From: Adiantum capillus-veneris
Lineage: Eukaryota; Streptophyta; Polypodiopsida; Polypodiales; Pteridaceae
NCBI GenBank assembly: GCA_014529385.2
Contig: CM043963.1
Location: forward strand, 67,569,912 to 67,633,911
Direction: 5' to 3'
DNA: 64,000 nt
Position 1 is the stretch's first letter; every line of letters starts with the position of its first letter. The translations under genes were made by a program, and so were the position numbers. The notes under the pieces are model-generated. The model worked only from the letters and a program-made list of their open reading frames with translations. It had not been told where the DNA came from and made no database searches. Shown here one piece after another: positions 37,962 through 47,951 of the stretch.

Positions 37962-38174
37962 ATGGCTCCCAAGAGAACCAGGGGGAACCCTTTGACAGAA
38001 GATGAAGATGTTAGTAACAAATGCAACAAAGCAACTAACGACCATGAAGCAGGGCCTAGCCATAGGCCAACAGAGGAGAGTTTACGGGCACCTGCCCCAC
38101 AGCAGATGGACGACCAGTCCCAGGTGGATTTCAATTATGCCATTAATAAGCTTTTAGATTTCATTTTAAATTAA
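37962..38174 (+). other. Short ORF in the LTR, 70 codons, hydrophilic
   Basis: An ATG-started frame begins 'MAPKRTRGNPLTEDEDVSNK' and contains 'EAGPSHRPTEESLRAP'. The basic start, acidic and Ser/Pro-rich body and natural-looking composition are more protein-like than its AT-rich surroundings. A gag-like N-terminus or a small extra protein is possible, since plant gypsy gag proteins often start MPPKR/MAPKR-like. If this is the gag start, the LTR boundary call above would be wrong or the sequence would be rearranged. No domain was recognised. Confidence 0.3.
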
Positions 38175-38577
38175 GCATTGCATACGTAAGATTAGTAGGA
38201 AGGAAAAATCTGGCTATAAATGGAAGGTAACTTCCACGAAACGCGCGAGCAATGATTGTAATTAGGAAAGGACTGTTTGGGTTATGACTGGTTGAAATAG
38301 GAAAGAAATGTTTGGCCATCCTTAAAACAGCTTGTCTCAAGACACCTCTCATTCCTTGGAAATATTTTACTCCAGGTAATGAGTAATGATAGAGATACCA
38401 TCATGGAGGAGTCGGTTACCTCGGCACGTGTGGAGTCTTTACCCCGTGCTTGTTTATGTTAATGGATAGTACTTTTAAGTTTATCCTAGAGGAACCGCCC
38501 GGTTGTATGGGCAACTGGTTTTGGCGTATGGGCGCCCGGACTTTGGGTGAATACCTTCCATCCCGATTATATAAATA

Positions 38578-38587
38578 AGAAATGGGT
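38578..38587 (+). promoter_or_regulatory. TATA box inside the LTR (second candidate)
   Basis: TATATAAATA follows GC-richer sequence with the direct words 'GTATGGGCAACTGG' and 'GTATGGGCGCCCGG'. This is the more usual position for a plant LTR promoter, about 650 bases before the LTR end. Confidence 0.45.
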
Positions 38588-39403
38588 GCCGTTTTTCACC
38601 CTTGTATAGGTGGTCTTGAGACAAGTTAGTACTGGTCAGTGATACTTAGAAATGACAGTATCTTGTCTTAAGTTTAAAGATGTCTGTTTTCTGAAAGAAT
38701 GCTTTCAATACTGTTTTTCAAAGATTGTCTTAAGGAAATGCAGTTTGAAAAATTAAAAAAGAATCATTATTTTAACGGTGAAAGAATGTGGTAGTAATTA
38801 AACAACAATAGAATTATGTGTGAATGCGGGGTGGTAAGTGGGGATTGACTAAGGTTGTCAATCATGGACGGGTGGACTTGATTAGTCAGGTAACTATCCA
38901 TTCCCGCACACTAAAACGATTAGAAACTTCTTCACTTGGACAAGGAATCCACCAGCGGCTGTGCCCTCACATATGCTAGAGGGAAAAAAGCGTTGGCTAA
39001 GGAAACCTTAATCTAAAGGATGAAGATTTAGGGCCGTGATTTTTCTTTTCTAGGGTCCCGTTTCCACTGCGAGACAGGACTAGGTCTCTTCTAGGGCTAT
39101 AAACCTACACCATTGTCAATGGTAAGGGTGAATTCCCTGGAACTTAAAAAAAAAAAAAAAAGACTTTGACCTTAGTAGGCCTAGAGACCTGTCAAAGGTT
39201 CCATCCCGCTTTTGGTGTCGGCGGGTTTGGAGCCGTTACAAGTTGAATTGAACAATCAAAATAGCTGGTTGAAGGGAGGAGGACAAGGAGAAAGTTTGCT
39301 TGGAAACTTCAAGAAAAAGGAGTTAAATTGTAAAAAATTCGTCTATTTGGAAAAAATTTCTCTTTGAAACTACCCCAGAGCAGATGTCTAATTGTTTTTT
39401 TCG

Positions 39404-39760
39404 AGGTAATTTCCAAAATATCCCCCAAATTTCAAAAGTTATCAAAATACCCTTGTATTTATTTTCCTAATCTTTAATCCTTTTTGATTGACAATTAAGA
39501 TCCGATTTTGAGCTTTGCATGTAATTAGTCACAAATTACCTCGCAAAAAAGGACAAATTTTATGTCTAAAATTAATGAAGCAATTCATCTAGAGAGCCTA
39601 CTTAATTCATCTAGAGAGCCTACTTAATAGACTCAAATTTTAGTTTTAGCATCTTGTATTGATAGACAATCAAGTCTTCTTATGAAAAGCTACAAATTTT
39701 TTTGTCTTTCAAGAAATTTAATCCCACAACCGAGAGTAAAATTTGAAGGGCACATTCATA
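39404..39760. mobile_element. MITE-like element, truncated relative (copy 2)
   Basis: Read on the plus strand, it matches the reverse complement of 29416-29848. Shared blocks include 'CAAAATACCCTTGTAT', 'AATGAAGCAATTCATCT', 'TTTTAGCATCTTGTA' and 'GATAGACAATCA'. Its right end stops at about 39760, within the sub-terminal 'AATTTGAAGGGCA' block, so one terminal repeat is missing. A 21-base word 'AATTCATCTAGAGAGCCTAC(T)' is duplicated in tandem near 39587-39628. Confidence 0.82.
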
Positions 39761-39855
39761 AAGCGATCAGCCAGGACAACTCTCGACAAATTTCCTTGCA
39801 ACATGTGAGAGGTCGATGAATTGCAAAAGAGATAAAATTGAGTGTAGTTGACTAC

Positions 39856-40285
39856 CTATTGGTGACCCAACAGGCGTAGAGACTCTGGCAGATGGAAAAA
39901 ATGAGGCAGAGTATGCCAACTCCCAAATTCGCAGGGACGCTCATGAGCACAGTTCCGAATGTGGGTATAGAACTTGCAACATAATAGAGCGCACCATAAA
40001 TGTTGGGTACGATCAGAAGAGAGACTGACATAGAAAGGAAAATAAGCCACCTGTGGCAATAGCTGCACCCAGTTGTGGAAACCATCTTATCAAATTATGA
40101 AGCTTCCTTTGTGTTATGTCCCGGAGGTATAGGAGGTATACGACGTTCAGAAAAAGGATTCCTGCTGCTACTAAAAGCATGTGAAAGATAAAGAGCACTG
40201 TAAATGGCAGGTGTCGAAGGCGAGAATGTCGACAAGACTCCTTCATCACCACTATTGTTGCCACATCGGCAGATTGCTTCACCAT
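39856..40285 (-). pseudogene. Fragment resembling a plant choline-transporter-like (SLC44/PNS1) gene
   Basis: Two overlapping minus-strand frames (40285-40013 and 40085-39852) join by one frameshift near 40040. Together they give a membrane protein piece with several hydrophobic segments ('FTVLFIFHMLLVAAGILFLN', 'SVSLLIVPNIYGALYYVA', 'LGVGILCLIFSICQSLYACW'). The ending 'QSLYACWVTNR' recalls the 'IQSLYGCWVTPR' motif of plant choline-transporter-like proteins. A consensus GT splice donor follows directly (AATAG|GTAGTC, 39855-39850). It is most likely a broken or captured exon. The family is recalled from memory and needs a search. Confidence 0.45.
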
Positions 40286-40459
40286 AATTTCCTCAGTCTT
40301 AAGGCAGTCATAGGTTTGACAGAGCTAAGAGCAATCCTAGGGAGCGACTTAGTTAGTTACGTTGCTTGTGGACTCGGGAGCAACCTGGTTCATCTTCTGG
40401 ATTTTTGTAATGTCAAGCTCATAAATCTGCAGCAACTCGCGGAGCAACCACCGACTAAT

Positions 40460-40546
40460 AAATTCTTTTGCACATATCAACATCTTGTGTAATGCCAAGG
40501 TGCAAGTGTACATGATTGCATTTGGAGAGATGCCCTCTCTCTGCAT
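40460..40546 (-). pseudogene. Possible PPR-repeat fragment
   Basis: A 65-codon frame starts 'MQREGISPNAIMYTCTLA', which looks like the start of a pentatricopeptide repeat (M-x-x-E-G-x-x-P-N-x-x-T/M-Y). The remainder ('HKMLICAKEFISRWLLRELL') departs from the consensus. It lies just upstream, on the same strand, of the transporter-like fragment, and the join is not explained. One repeat alone is weak evidence. Confidence 0.25.
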
Positions 40547-40578
40547 ATGCTAAAAACATCTATCTCTCTTATTGACCT

Positions 40579-40657
40579 GGCCTTGTTGGACATATCATGC
40601 AATCAATGCTGTTGGCTGGCCTTGTTGGACATATCATGCAATCAATGCTGTTGGCTG
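40579..40657. repeat. 39-bp tandem duplication
   Basis: 'CCTTGTTGGACATATCATGC' continuing to 'AATCAATGCTGTTGGCTGG' occurs twice in direct succession without a mismatch. Confidence 0.97.
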
Positions 40658-40783
40658 GCTGGCCGTGCTGCTCCTTGTGCTAGGGCTATCTCTCTCCCTC
40701 TGTTTTGGCAAGAAAAGAGGCTGATTCTTCTATTACTTAAAACTCATTGTGAGAGTGGTACACTCTGGCTAGGACCCACACTC

Positions 40784-41100
40784 TAGAACATGTCCCTATC
40801 GCGTCGTATGTGAAGCTTTTGACCTTTGCTATGAATCAAGGAAGGACACCTGCACGACGCGATAGTCGGGTCACCCACATCCCAGAACAGGTCTGGATTG
40901 CGTCGTGTGTGAAGTTGTTAAGCCTTGGCAATGAATCAATGAAGGACACCTACACGACGATAGCCGGGTCACCCACATGCTAGAACATGTCCGAGTCGCA
41001 TCGTATGTAAAGCTGTTGATCTTGGCAATGAATCGGGAAGGACAACCACATGACGCGATAGCTTGGCCACCCACTGTCTACCACTTGCTCGTATCGCGTA
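40784..41100. repeat. ~98-bp tandem repeat, three copies
   Basis: '(T/C)AGAACA(T/G)GTCC' plus 'CG(T/C)(G/A)TCGTATGTGAAG' starts copies at about 40784, 40883 and 40981. Each continues with 'GGCAATGAATCA', 'GAAGGACA', 'ACGACGCGATAG' and 'GGGTCACCCAC'. Each copy therefore carries CTATCGCGTCGT near its start and its inverse ACGACGCGATAG near its end. Confidence 0.9.
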
Positions 41101-41279
41101 GTACGGGATATGAATAAGAAACAATCTGGAAGTGCAAAGAATTGGGCGAGGATGGGTAGCGCGGGTCGATGGAAGAAAGAGATAAGACTTGCACAAAGGG
41201 GATGTGCGGGTCGTTTAGGAGGTACGACACGACGCGAATGTGTGGTTTGGGGGAAGGTAAAAAATGAGCACGTGAGAGA

Positions 41280-42445
41280 GCTTTATATACAGTCGGCCGT
41301 CCGTACGATGATCGTTGGAAGCATGCCACGTGGCACGTCTGCATGCATTAGGAGATTTCGGAGGTCTTTTGGAGGGCCTTTTGGAAGAGAGGAAAATAAG
41401 CTCCTCCAATGAGAGAAGTGCCTACGTTACGTAGAAAAATAGATTGATATTAACAAAAATATAAAAGGTGTCCCTCTCCTCATTTAATAATTTAGTGGTC
41501 CTTGAAGACGAGCACTCTCTTTCATTTAATGCGAGCACCTTTTTCAGAAGGTAGATGCGGTGCATTTGATACGGGCTACGTCATTACTAGAACTCAAAAA
41601 GTCACAAAACTATCAAGTGGTGGAAGATTTTGAAACTTTTGATACTGTCAATGCGTTCGGAACGCACATATCTCCTAGAAATGAATGTCCAATTGCCTCG
41701 CTCAGACATCCAAAGAGGCAAAAAATGTCAAAAACCCCTAAAAGAACATTTTACTAACAGCGCGCGAGGGGGCATTCCAAAATTTTGGAATGCCTCCTCA
41801 CGCGCCGTTAGTAAAAAGCCCATTTTTTCCTCTTTTTAGGGAGCTTTTTGAGAGGAAAATGTCCAAAAACCTCTAAAAAGGGGCTTTCTGGAAAGATAAG
41901 TGTCCAAAAATCACTAAAAGGAGCTTTGTACTAACGGCGCGCAGAGGGGCATTCTAGAATTTTAGAATGCCTCCTCGCGCACCTTAAGTAAACAGCCCAT
42001 TTTTTGGGGTTTTTTGACATTTTTTGCCTCTCTGGATGTCGGAATGAGACAAGTAGACATTCGTTTCTAGGGTATTTTGGCGTTCCGGACGCATTGGTGG
42101 TGTCAAAAGCCTCAAAATCTATCACTATTTGATAGTTTGTGACTTTTCAACTTTCAGTGATGACGTAAGCTGCATTGAATGCGCCCCACCTGCCTCCTGA
42201 AAAAGACGCTCGCATTAAATAAAAAAGTGACTGTTTTCAAGGACGATTGGGAATATAAATCTACTTTTTAGAGTGTATGTTTGTTCTTTTGGACGTACTC
42301 ACAAGGTGCAAGTGCATTTTAAAAAAAGTTTCTAGAGAGAGAAATACAATTTCTTACAAGGCCCTCCAAATGACCTTCGAAATTTTCTAATGGATGACAC
42401 GTGTCCATAATGATAATTTTTTCACCTTATATAAAACTTGTCCCA
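41280..42445. repeat. Long inverted repeat (foldback structure), arms ~550 bp
   Basis: The left arm reads 'ATTTCGGAGGTCTTTTGGAG' (41354), 'TTTAATGCGAGCACC' (41526), 'CAAAACTATCAAGTGGTG' and 'GAGGCAAAAAATGTCAAAAA' (41714). The right arm carries the reverse complements at about 42370, 42210, 42130 and 42030. Arms are diverged but collinear, with the centre near 41850. Near the inner ends sit two smaller palindromes. One is at 41754-41815, with a perfect 24-base core GGCATTCCAAAA/TTTTGGAATGCC at 41771-41794 inside 'CTAACAGCGCG...CGCGCCGTTAG'. A variant lies at about 41931-41990. No transposase is present. A foldback-type or long-TIR DNA element is the likely nature. Confidence 0.85.
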
Positions 42446-42825
42446 CACGACGCGAGAAATTGCCATTATTTTACTTCCCTCCACTAGTGCTATGCGTCAC
42501 TTTGGTCTCTCAAGGTCCCTTCCGCCCGCCCGTAGGACGCGATGGTACCTGTTTGTAAACCCCGGGTGGGGCCTCTATCGTGTGGTTCGGGCTTCTACTT
42601 GGCTCCACTATGCAGCTCTCGCACGACGCGACTAGAGCAGGTTGCACATCCTGGAATTCTCCCCTATCGCTTCGTTTGGGCGTGCTAGTGAGGATCTTAG
42701 ACACCTTCACGCAGTGCCCGGAGCACTTTGCTCATCGTGTAACCCTCCCCCCTTATCGCTCTATATATCAGGGATGGAAACACACAGAACGCCTCTATAA
42801 TGACCCGACACACACTCTTGGAAGG

Positions 42826-42862
<37 letters not shown>

Positions 42863-43433
42863 GGGGAACCACTCGGCTTACACAACACACCTGGCCGAGA
42901 CAGGGAACACACCTATGGAGTGAGAGGAGAGAGACTACCCATTTACCCACTCCACAGAGAGAGAGAGAGACACACACACACACAACCAAAAAACTCAGCT
43001 CAAAAGAGGAGAACTTGCCAGATACAAATGAACTTGGGCCAACACCAATGGGGCAAATAGCTCACACAATATGGGTAAAATATGCCAGATACAATCACAA
43101 ATAAGAGTAGAAGCTTCGCTCATAGGAGAAACTTACACAGCCAAAATAGCAAAAAAACAGTGAGTAAATTGGCAAAATGGACAGCGCCATCGCGTCTGGA
43201 ACGGCCCAAAACCCCATTCTACAATGTCAAAGTGCTCAAATCCGACCTCGAATGAGCAGTTTACGGCCAAAACAGGCTCCCAAAACCCCAAAAACACACC
43301 TTCGGATGTTCCTCCTCTCTTCTCCACGTTTTTTTGTCTTCTCTCTGTTTTTTCAGTTCCCACACTTAACTTTTTGAGTTGGCCACCCTTGGCTTTTTAG
43401 TTGACCTCAAACGGACCCCGAACAGGCCAAAAC
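42446..43433. other. No gene recognised; (AC)n tract
   Basis: (AC)15 lies at about 42829-42859, and GA and CA runs at about 42956-42983. More 'ACGACGCGA' words occur near 42534, 42619 and 42663. The long plus ORF across the CA tract (42580-43104) is low complexity and is not called. Confidence 0.4.
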
Positions 43434-43922
43434 TGACCTCGCAGTGCATAGTTTTCACCTTTTTTGCGTCCTCCGCACACCTGGCACTCAGCTTTTTCCA
43501 ATAATGCATCCTGCCACCACGTGAAGTGGCCCCAAAATATGGTCCTCATGATGACCTTTCTGCATAATTATCACAAGAAAACATCCACGTCGTGTCCGTA
43601 CTTATCCACGTGCAAGTATTGACCCCATTCGACGTCGTGACGCCACTAGATGCCATCTGACGCACCTACTTACCTCATGTCATCGGCCCGCGGATAGCTT
43701 CCTTGAGAAGTTTTATGTGCTACCAACTCCTCATTATTGTAGAAAAAACACACTGGTACTGGTAATAGTGAAAATCGATGCAATATGTACATGTTGTCCT
43801 ACCTGTACACATGTGGGCCCCACGTAACCACCTGGCTAAGGAAAATGGGAAATCCTTTATTCGATGCACCATGCATGTGTATGTACATATGCGCAATACC
43901 TTGCTCCAAAAAACTCTTGAAA
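43434..43922 (-). repeat. 3' LTR of the Tat-like element
   Basis: On the plus strand it runs from TGACCTCGCAGTGCATAG to GCTCCAAAAAACTCTTGAAA. The corresponding outer end in the other LTR is ...CTCCTGACA. The minus-strand sequence just before it, AGGGGATGGGC, could be the polypurine tract, although 10 bases of non-purine sequence separate them. Confidence 0.88.
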
Positions 43923-43950
43923 TAATTTGCCCATCCCCTAGCCTGCTAGA

Positions 43951-45036
43951 TCATTCATGATCAGCAGCAGCAAAAAGCGATATGAGACTGGCAGCGTCAC
44001 AAGTCTCCTCATTCTTCATCAACACTGCTTGATCCACAGACAGCTCATCTTTATCCACCATCATTAACCTGGCATGATACAATTTAAGACACAATCCATT
44101 TACCCTTGACTTATGTAGAACCCCATCCAGGTTAGACAACTGATATGTACCATTCGGAAAACACTCCACTACCTTGAAAGGGCCTTCCCACTTGATTTGA
44201 AACTTCTTTTGGAAGGTGTTGTCCAGCTTACTGTTGTAGCACAAAACCAAGTCATGCTTCTTGATACCCTTACTTTTGACCTTTCCATTTATCTTTTCCA
44301 AAGCCTTATCCTGCATCTGCCCATAATGTTCCAATGCACTCATCCTATCCAGTTGAACCTCTTGTAACTGCAAGAGCCTCTCTTTGAATGCATCACTAGG
44401 CGGCCCAAGCAACTTCTCTAGCATCTTGACTGTAGGCAACTATACTTCGACAGACAATAGTGCTTCCTTTCCATATACCAAATGAAATGGAGTAAACCTT
44501 GTACCTGTCTTCACCGAAGTACGATAAGCCCATGATGCACTAGGCAATTCCAAATCCCAATTCTTTCCTTGGTGCTCTGTCACTTTCGAAAGAATCTGTA
44601 CCAACTCATCATTGAATCTTTCATTTAAGCCATTACATTGTGGGTAATAAGGAGTGGTATGTTGGTGCCTAATCTTCATCTTTGCACATAAAAAATCTAG
44701 CAGTTTAGCTCTAAAGCCAGGCCCCTTATCTGAAAGTAGCTCTAGTGGAACCCCAAACTTGCAACATATTTCATCATACACAAATTTTGCCACATCCTTT
44801 GCAGTGATTTGTTTTACTGCTATAGCCTCTGCCCATCTAGAGAGATAGTCCACTGCAGTCAAAATATAGCTTTTGCCCTTGCTTGTGATAGGTAATGGGC
44901 CTATTGCATCAATCCCCCACTTTTCAAACACATCAAACGCCATAATGATTTTTCGTAGCTCTGGCTTCAACACTCTCTTCCCAAATGCTTGACACCTATT
45001 GCAAGACCTACACCAATGGTGAACATCCTTGTGCAA
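43951..45036 (-). pseudogene. Tat-like integrase
   Basis: The zinc-binding CC part is 'WCRSCNRCQAFGK', with the HH part in the preceding frame ('HEGACGGHFALKIT'). The core has all three acids: D in 'KWGIDAIGPLP', D in 'LLSDKGPGF' and E in 'NGLNERFND'. An in-frame stop at 44437-44439 interrupts it after 'KEALLSVEV'. The C-terminal part (44436-43951) follows with 'HDLVLCYNSKLDNTFQKKF', 'WEGPFKVVECFPNGTYQLSN', 'LYHA' and an acidic tail. There is no chromodomain. A one-base frameshift in a G run near 45055 separates it from the upstream frame. Confidence 0.93.
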
Positions 45037-45037
45037 A

Positions 45038-46093
45038 CTAGGCCATACATACCCCTCTTGCGATCTTATGCAAGGTGATCTTTAGAGCAAAATGGCCGCC
45101 ACATGCGCCTTCATGATTCTCTTCCAACACTCTATAAAGCTCCTCCCGCCAAGGTACACGTCTCAACACAAGATCAACCCCTTTCATGTACAAGACACCA
45201 CCAATCAATTTGTAACTGTATGCTCTACGCACAAAACCATACATCTTAGACTTCTGAATCTCCTTTGGAATGATTCCTGTTAGCAAAAACTCCTCTTCTT
45301 GAGCCAAAATTTCCCGGCCATGATAAAGAGCTAAAGTGGTCCTCAACACAAATAGCTCCCCAATCATGCTTTGAGCTGCTTCATGTGCCTCTCCATTTAG
45401 AGCACGTTCAATGTGTCTAATGCTCCATGCTTCAAACTTTTTTAATAGACCTTTAATTCTGTAACACATTTCCTTCAATGAGTTGTTCTTGCTCTTCCAC
45501 ACACCCAGCACTTGCTTCACCACTAACAAGGCATCACCTTTTATGCTCAACCTTCGAACCCCATGCTTCAAACAAATGCGTAATCCGGCTTCCAGAAGAG
45601 CATATTCAGCCTCATTGTTACTATGAGCATCCAATTTGAACCCCCTCTTGCATACTAGATTCCCCTCTGGATCATAAAGTGCTATACCCCCTGAAGCTGC
45701 ATCATGGCTCTTTCTGTATGAACCATCAAAGAACAACACATGTGCATTGCTGATCTGTAGCACTTCTTCAACTACCTTTCTCACCACCTCTTCCTTAACA
45801 ATAAGGGGATTCTCCTTGTAGGTCAACAAATCAGTTAGGGTAGCCCTTGTACTGTCTTCCACTAGAAAAGAGAACTCAAACTCTTGTAGCTCAATTACCC
45901 ATTTCTTCACCACATTTGACATGTTAGTACCATTAATTAACTGTGGCAAAAAGGCATAACTCGTCAAGAAAACAAAAGTTCGTGGTAGCAAGTAATGTCG
46001 AAATCGTCGCGACAAGCAAATATTACACTGGCCATCACTAGCTCTACTTTCAAGAACTTTCTCTCTGCTACCAACTTTAGTCGGCTTGCACAA
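45038..46093 (-). pseudogene. Second (archaeal-type) RNase H domain plus integrase N-terminus
   Basis: The frame starts in the tail of the gypsy RNase H ('FRHYLLPRTFVFLTSYAFLP'). At residues 118-240 it carries a complete type-I RNase H: 'VLFFDGSYRKSHDAASGGIA' (Asp123), 'NNEAEYALLEAG' (Glu163), 'IKGDALLVV' (Asp187) and 'ALNGEAHEAA', where His237 stands in the place usually taken by the fourth catalytic Asp. After it come a spacer with 'YSYKLIGGVLYMKG' and the integrase HH motif. The domain order gypsy RNase H - second RNase H - integrase is that of Tat elements. The start codon is not meaningful because the frame enters by frameshift. Confidence 0.9.
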
Positions 46094-47280
46094 TACACTG
46101 GCCTCATATAATGGCTTCCCTTCCCCTTTTTCAATAGCATGGCTCCAATGGCATCATCCCCTATTGATGGATTTACATAAAATACTTTCTCCCAATCAGG
46201 AGCCTGCATGGCTGACAACCCCCCTAACACCTCTTTCACCTCTTGAAACACTTCTTCACACTTGTCATCCCATTGCAATGGATCATACTTTGCCACTTGC
46301 TGTAATGGATAAAGAAGCTGCGAAGACAATGGAATAAACCGTGCCATGTACTTCACTTTGTGTATAAAGGTTGCCAATTTCTTCGTACTCATAGGTGATG
46401 GAAGAAGAATAATAGACTTAACCTTATCTGGATCAGCCTCAATGCAATTTTCTGACACCATGTGGCCCAATAACTTCACCCTTGGCTATGCTAGATGACA
46501 TTTCTTTGGATTTAGTTGTCCTCCACATTCATCATATCGAGCTAATACCATCTGCAACTTCTCATGGTGTTCAACCCTACTGCTGTAGACACAGAAGTCG
46601 TCCATAAAAGCTTTAACACAACTACTAATGAATGGTTTCAATACCCAATTTGCCCTCTCTTGATAGAAAGATGGTCCATTTGACAACCCAAATGGCAATA
46701 CCGTGTAACAATAGCAGCCCCATGGCGCAATAAAAGTTGTCTTTGTGCAGTCTTTAAGAGAAATCTTCAATTCAAAATAGCCTGAAAAACCATCACACAC
46801 ACTGTACCTCTCATGACCTGCCACTGAATCCAAGATCTGATCAATGAATGGAAGAGGATATGGGTTCTTCTTAGTGGTGGCTGCATTTAAGGGTTTAAAA
46901 TCTACACAAATCCTCCACTTCCCATCCTTCTTTGGACTGACTACTACTGGACTCACCCATTCTGTGGTCTCCACAGGGACTATGAACCCTGCCTTCAATA
47001 ACTTGTCCACCTCTTCCCGCAATGCTGCCATATGCTCTTGACCCATCCTTCTTAGCCTTTGCCGCACTAGCTTAGCACCTTCTTTCAGCTCTATATGCAT
47101 CTCTTCGCCCTTGAACCCTCTGATCTCTTCATATGAAGTAATGAACAAATCAGGAAAACTAGCCAGCATGTGCAAATATATCTCCTTCTCCATAGCTGAG
47201 AGGTCTCCACTGATCATTTGTGTCATCAATTCCTGCTTCTTTGACAACTCAACCTTGGTCTGCATCAGCCCTTCAATCAC
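45964..47280 (-). pseudogene. Tat-like reverse transcriptase and first RNase H
   Basis: RT occupies 47280-46486: 'ELKEGAKLVRQRLRRM', 'EVDKLLKAGFIVPVETTEWV', 'KDGKWRICVDFKPLNAATTK', 'VCDGFSGYFELKI', 'VLPFGLSNGPSFYQ' and 'KAFMDDFCVYSS' (polymerase motif as FMDD). After an in-frame stop at 46486 the thumb and connection continue ('KLLGHMVSENCIEADPDKV'). The degenerate gypsy RNase H follows to 45964 ('FYVNPSIGDDAIGAMLL', with the first catalytic Asp as Asn; 'YCASRLKLVAERKF'). The frame upstream is joined through a stop at 47293 to the acidic linker. Confidence 0.93.
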
Positions 47281-47292
47281 TTCATAAGGCCC

Positions 47293-47942
47293 TTAGTTTT
47301 CATCTTCAACCTCATTTGCAAATGCAACTAAACCAGACTCCTGGACTCCTTTGTCCATCAAAAGAAATGCAACATCAGCATCCTCGTCACTACTGGTAGT
47401 GCTATCACTGTCCTCATCTGTCACCTTGGAATTGTCTTCGTCACTAGAATCATCCTCATCTTCATAAAGATCCTCCAATATTTTCCTTGTGTCCATATTA
47501 AATAGCTTCTTGGCACCTGTCTTTCCATAGAGGCTAATCGTACCATGTCGCCAATCTTGAACAGCTCCTACTGCACGTAACCATGGTCTACCCAGTATAA
47601 TAGGATATGCTCCCAACCCTGCTGGCATCACATGAAAATCAACCACCGCCTTTGCATCATACGCCTCCACCTCTAAGCTCTTTACAACACCCTTGAACAT
47701 TTTACTTTCTGATGGTTTGCCAATCTGATCCGAAAGCCTGACACCCCAGTCACTGTGAGACCCATCTTCTCAACACATGAGTGTGTTATGACACATATTT
47801 GAGCTCCGCCATCAACATAACCTTGTCCTAGATTTTTTCTTTTGTGCCACACATCTACTATTGGACAAATGTCTGGTAGCTCATCCATCACCAACACCTT
47901 CACTGAACCTCTCTCTGGCTCTTTCTCCATTGGATTAACCAT
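47293..47942 (-). pseudogene. Tat-like protease and acidic linker
   Basis: The protease is 'GYVDGGAQICVITHSCVEKM' (47942-47682), with D-G-G at the active site, followed after a frame change near 47700 by 'DFHVMPAGLGAYPIILGRPW' (47700-47293), the hydrophobic-ILGRPWL signature. Then comes an Asp/Glu/Ser-rich linker with 'DADVAFLLMDKG', which has a plus-strand relative at 3572-3895. The linker ends at a stop (47293) just before RT. Confidence 0.85.
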
Positions 47943-47951
47943 CCTCTTCCA

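Larger units (their letters stand above)
31734..39240 (+). mobile_element. Chromodomain Ty3/gypsy element (chromovirus), 5'-truncated
   Basis: Gag, protease, RT, RNase H, integrase and a C-terminal chromodomain follow in order on the plus strand. A probable 3' LTR of about 3.6 kb follows, beginning TGTAAGG at 35649 and ending CCGTTACA at 39240. No 5' LTR or gag N-terminus was found; to the left lies a LINE fragment in the other orientation. The chromodomain assigns it to the chromovirus branch of Ty3/gypsy. At least five in-frame stops and several frameshifts show that it is inactive. Confidence 0.85.
35649..39240 (+). repeat. Probable 3' LTR, ~3.6 kb
   Basis: It begins TGTAAGGTTTTCAG right after a G-rich stretch (AAGTTGGGGTGAT) that could be the polypurine tract, 36 bases past the pol stop. 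It ends GGTTTGGAGCCGTTACA at 39240, giving TGTAA/TTACA inverted termini as in many plant chromovirus LTRs. Inside are a 152-bp tandem array, a short ORF, two TATA boxes and an A16 run at about 39147. Without a second LTR the boundaries are inferred. The alternative is a normal short LTR followed by unrelated sequence. Confidence 0.55.

Noticed and set aside
42580-43104. 174-codon plus-strand ORF
   Set aside because: It owes its length to the (AC)n and GA tracts; no domain is visible.
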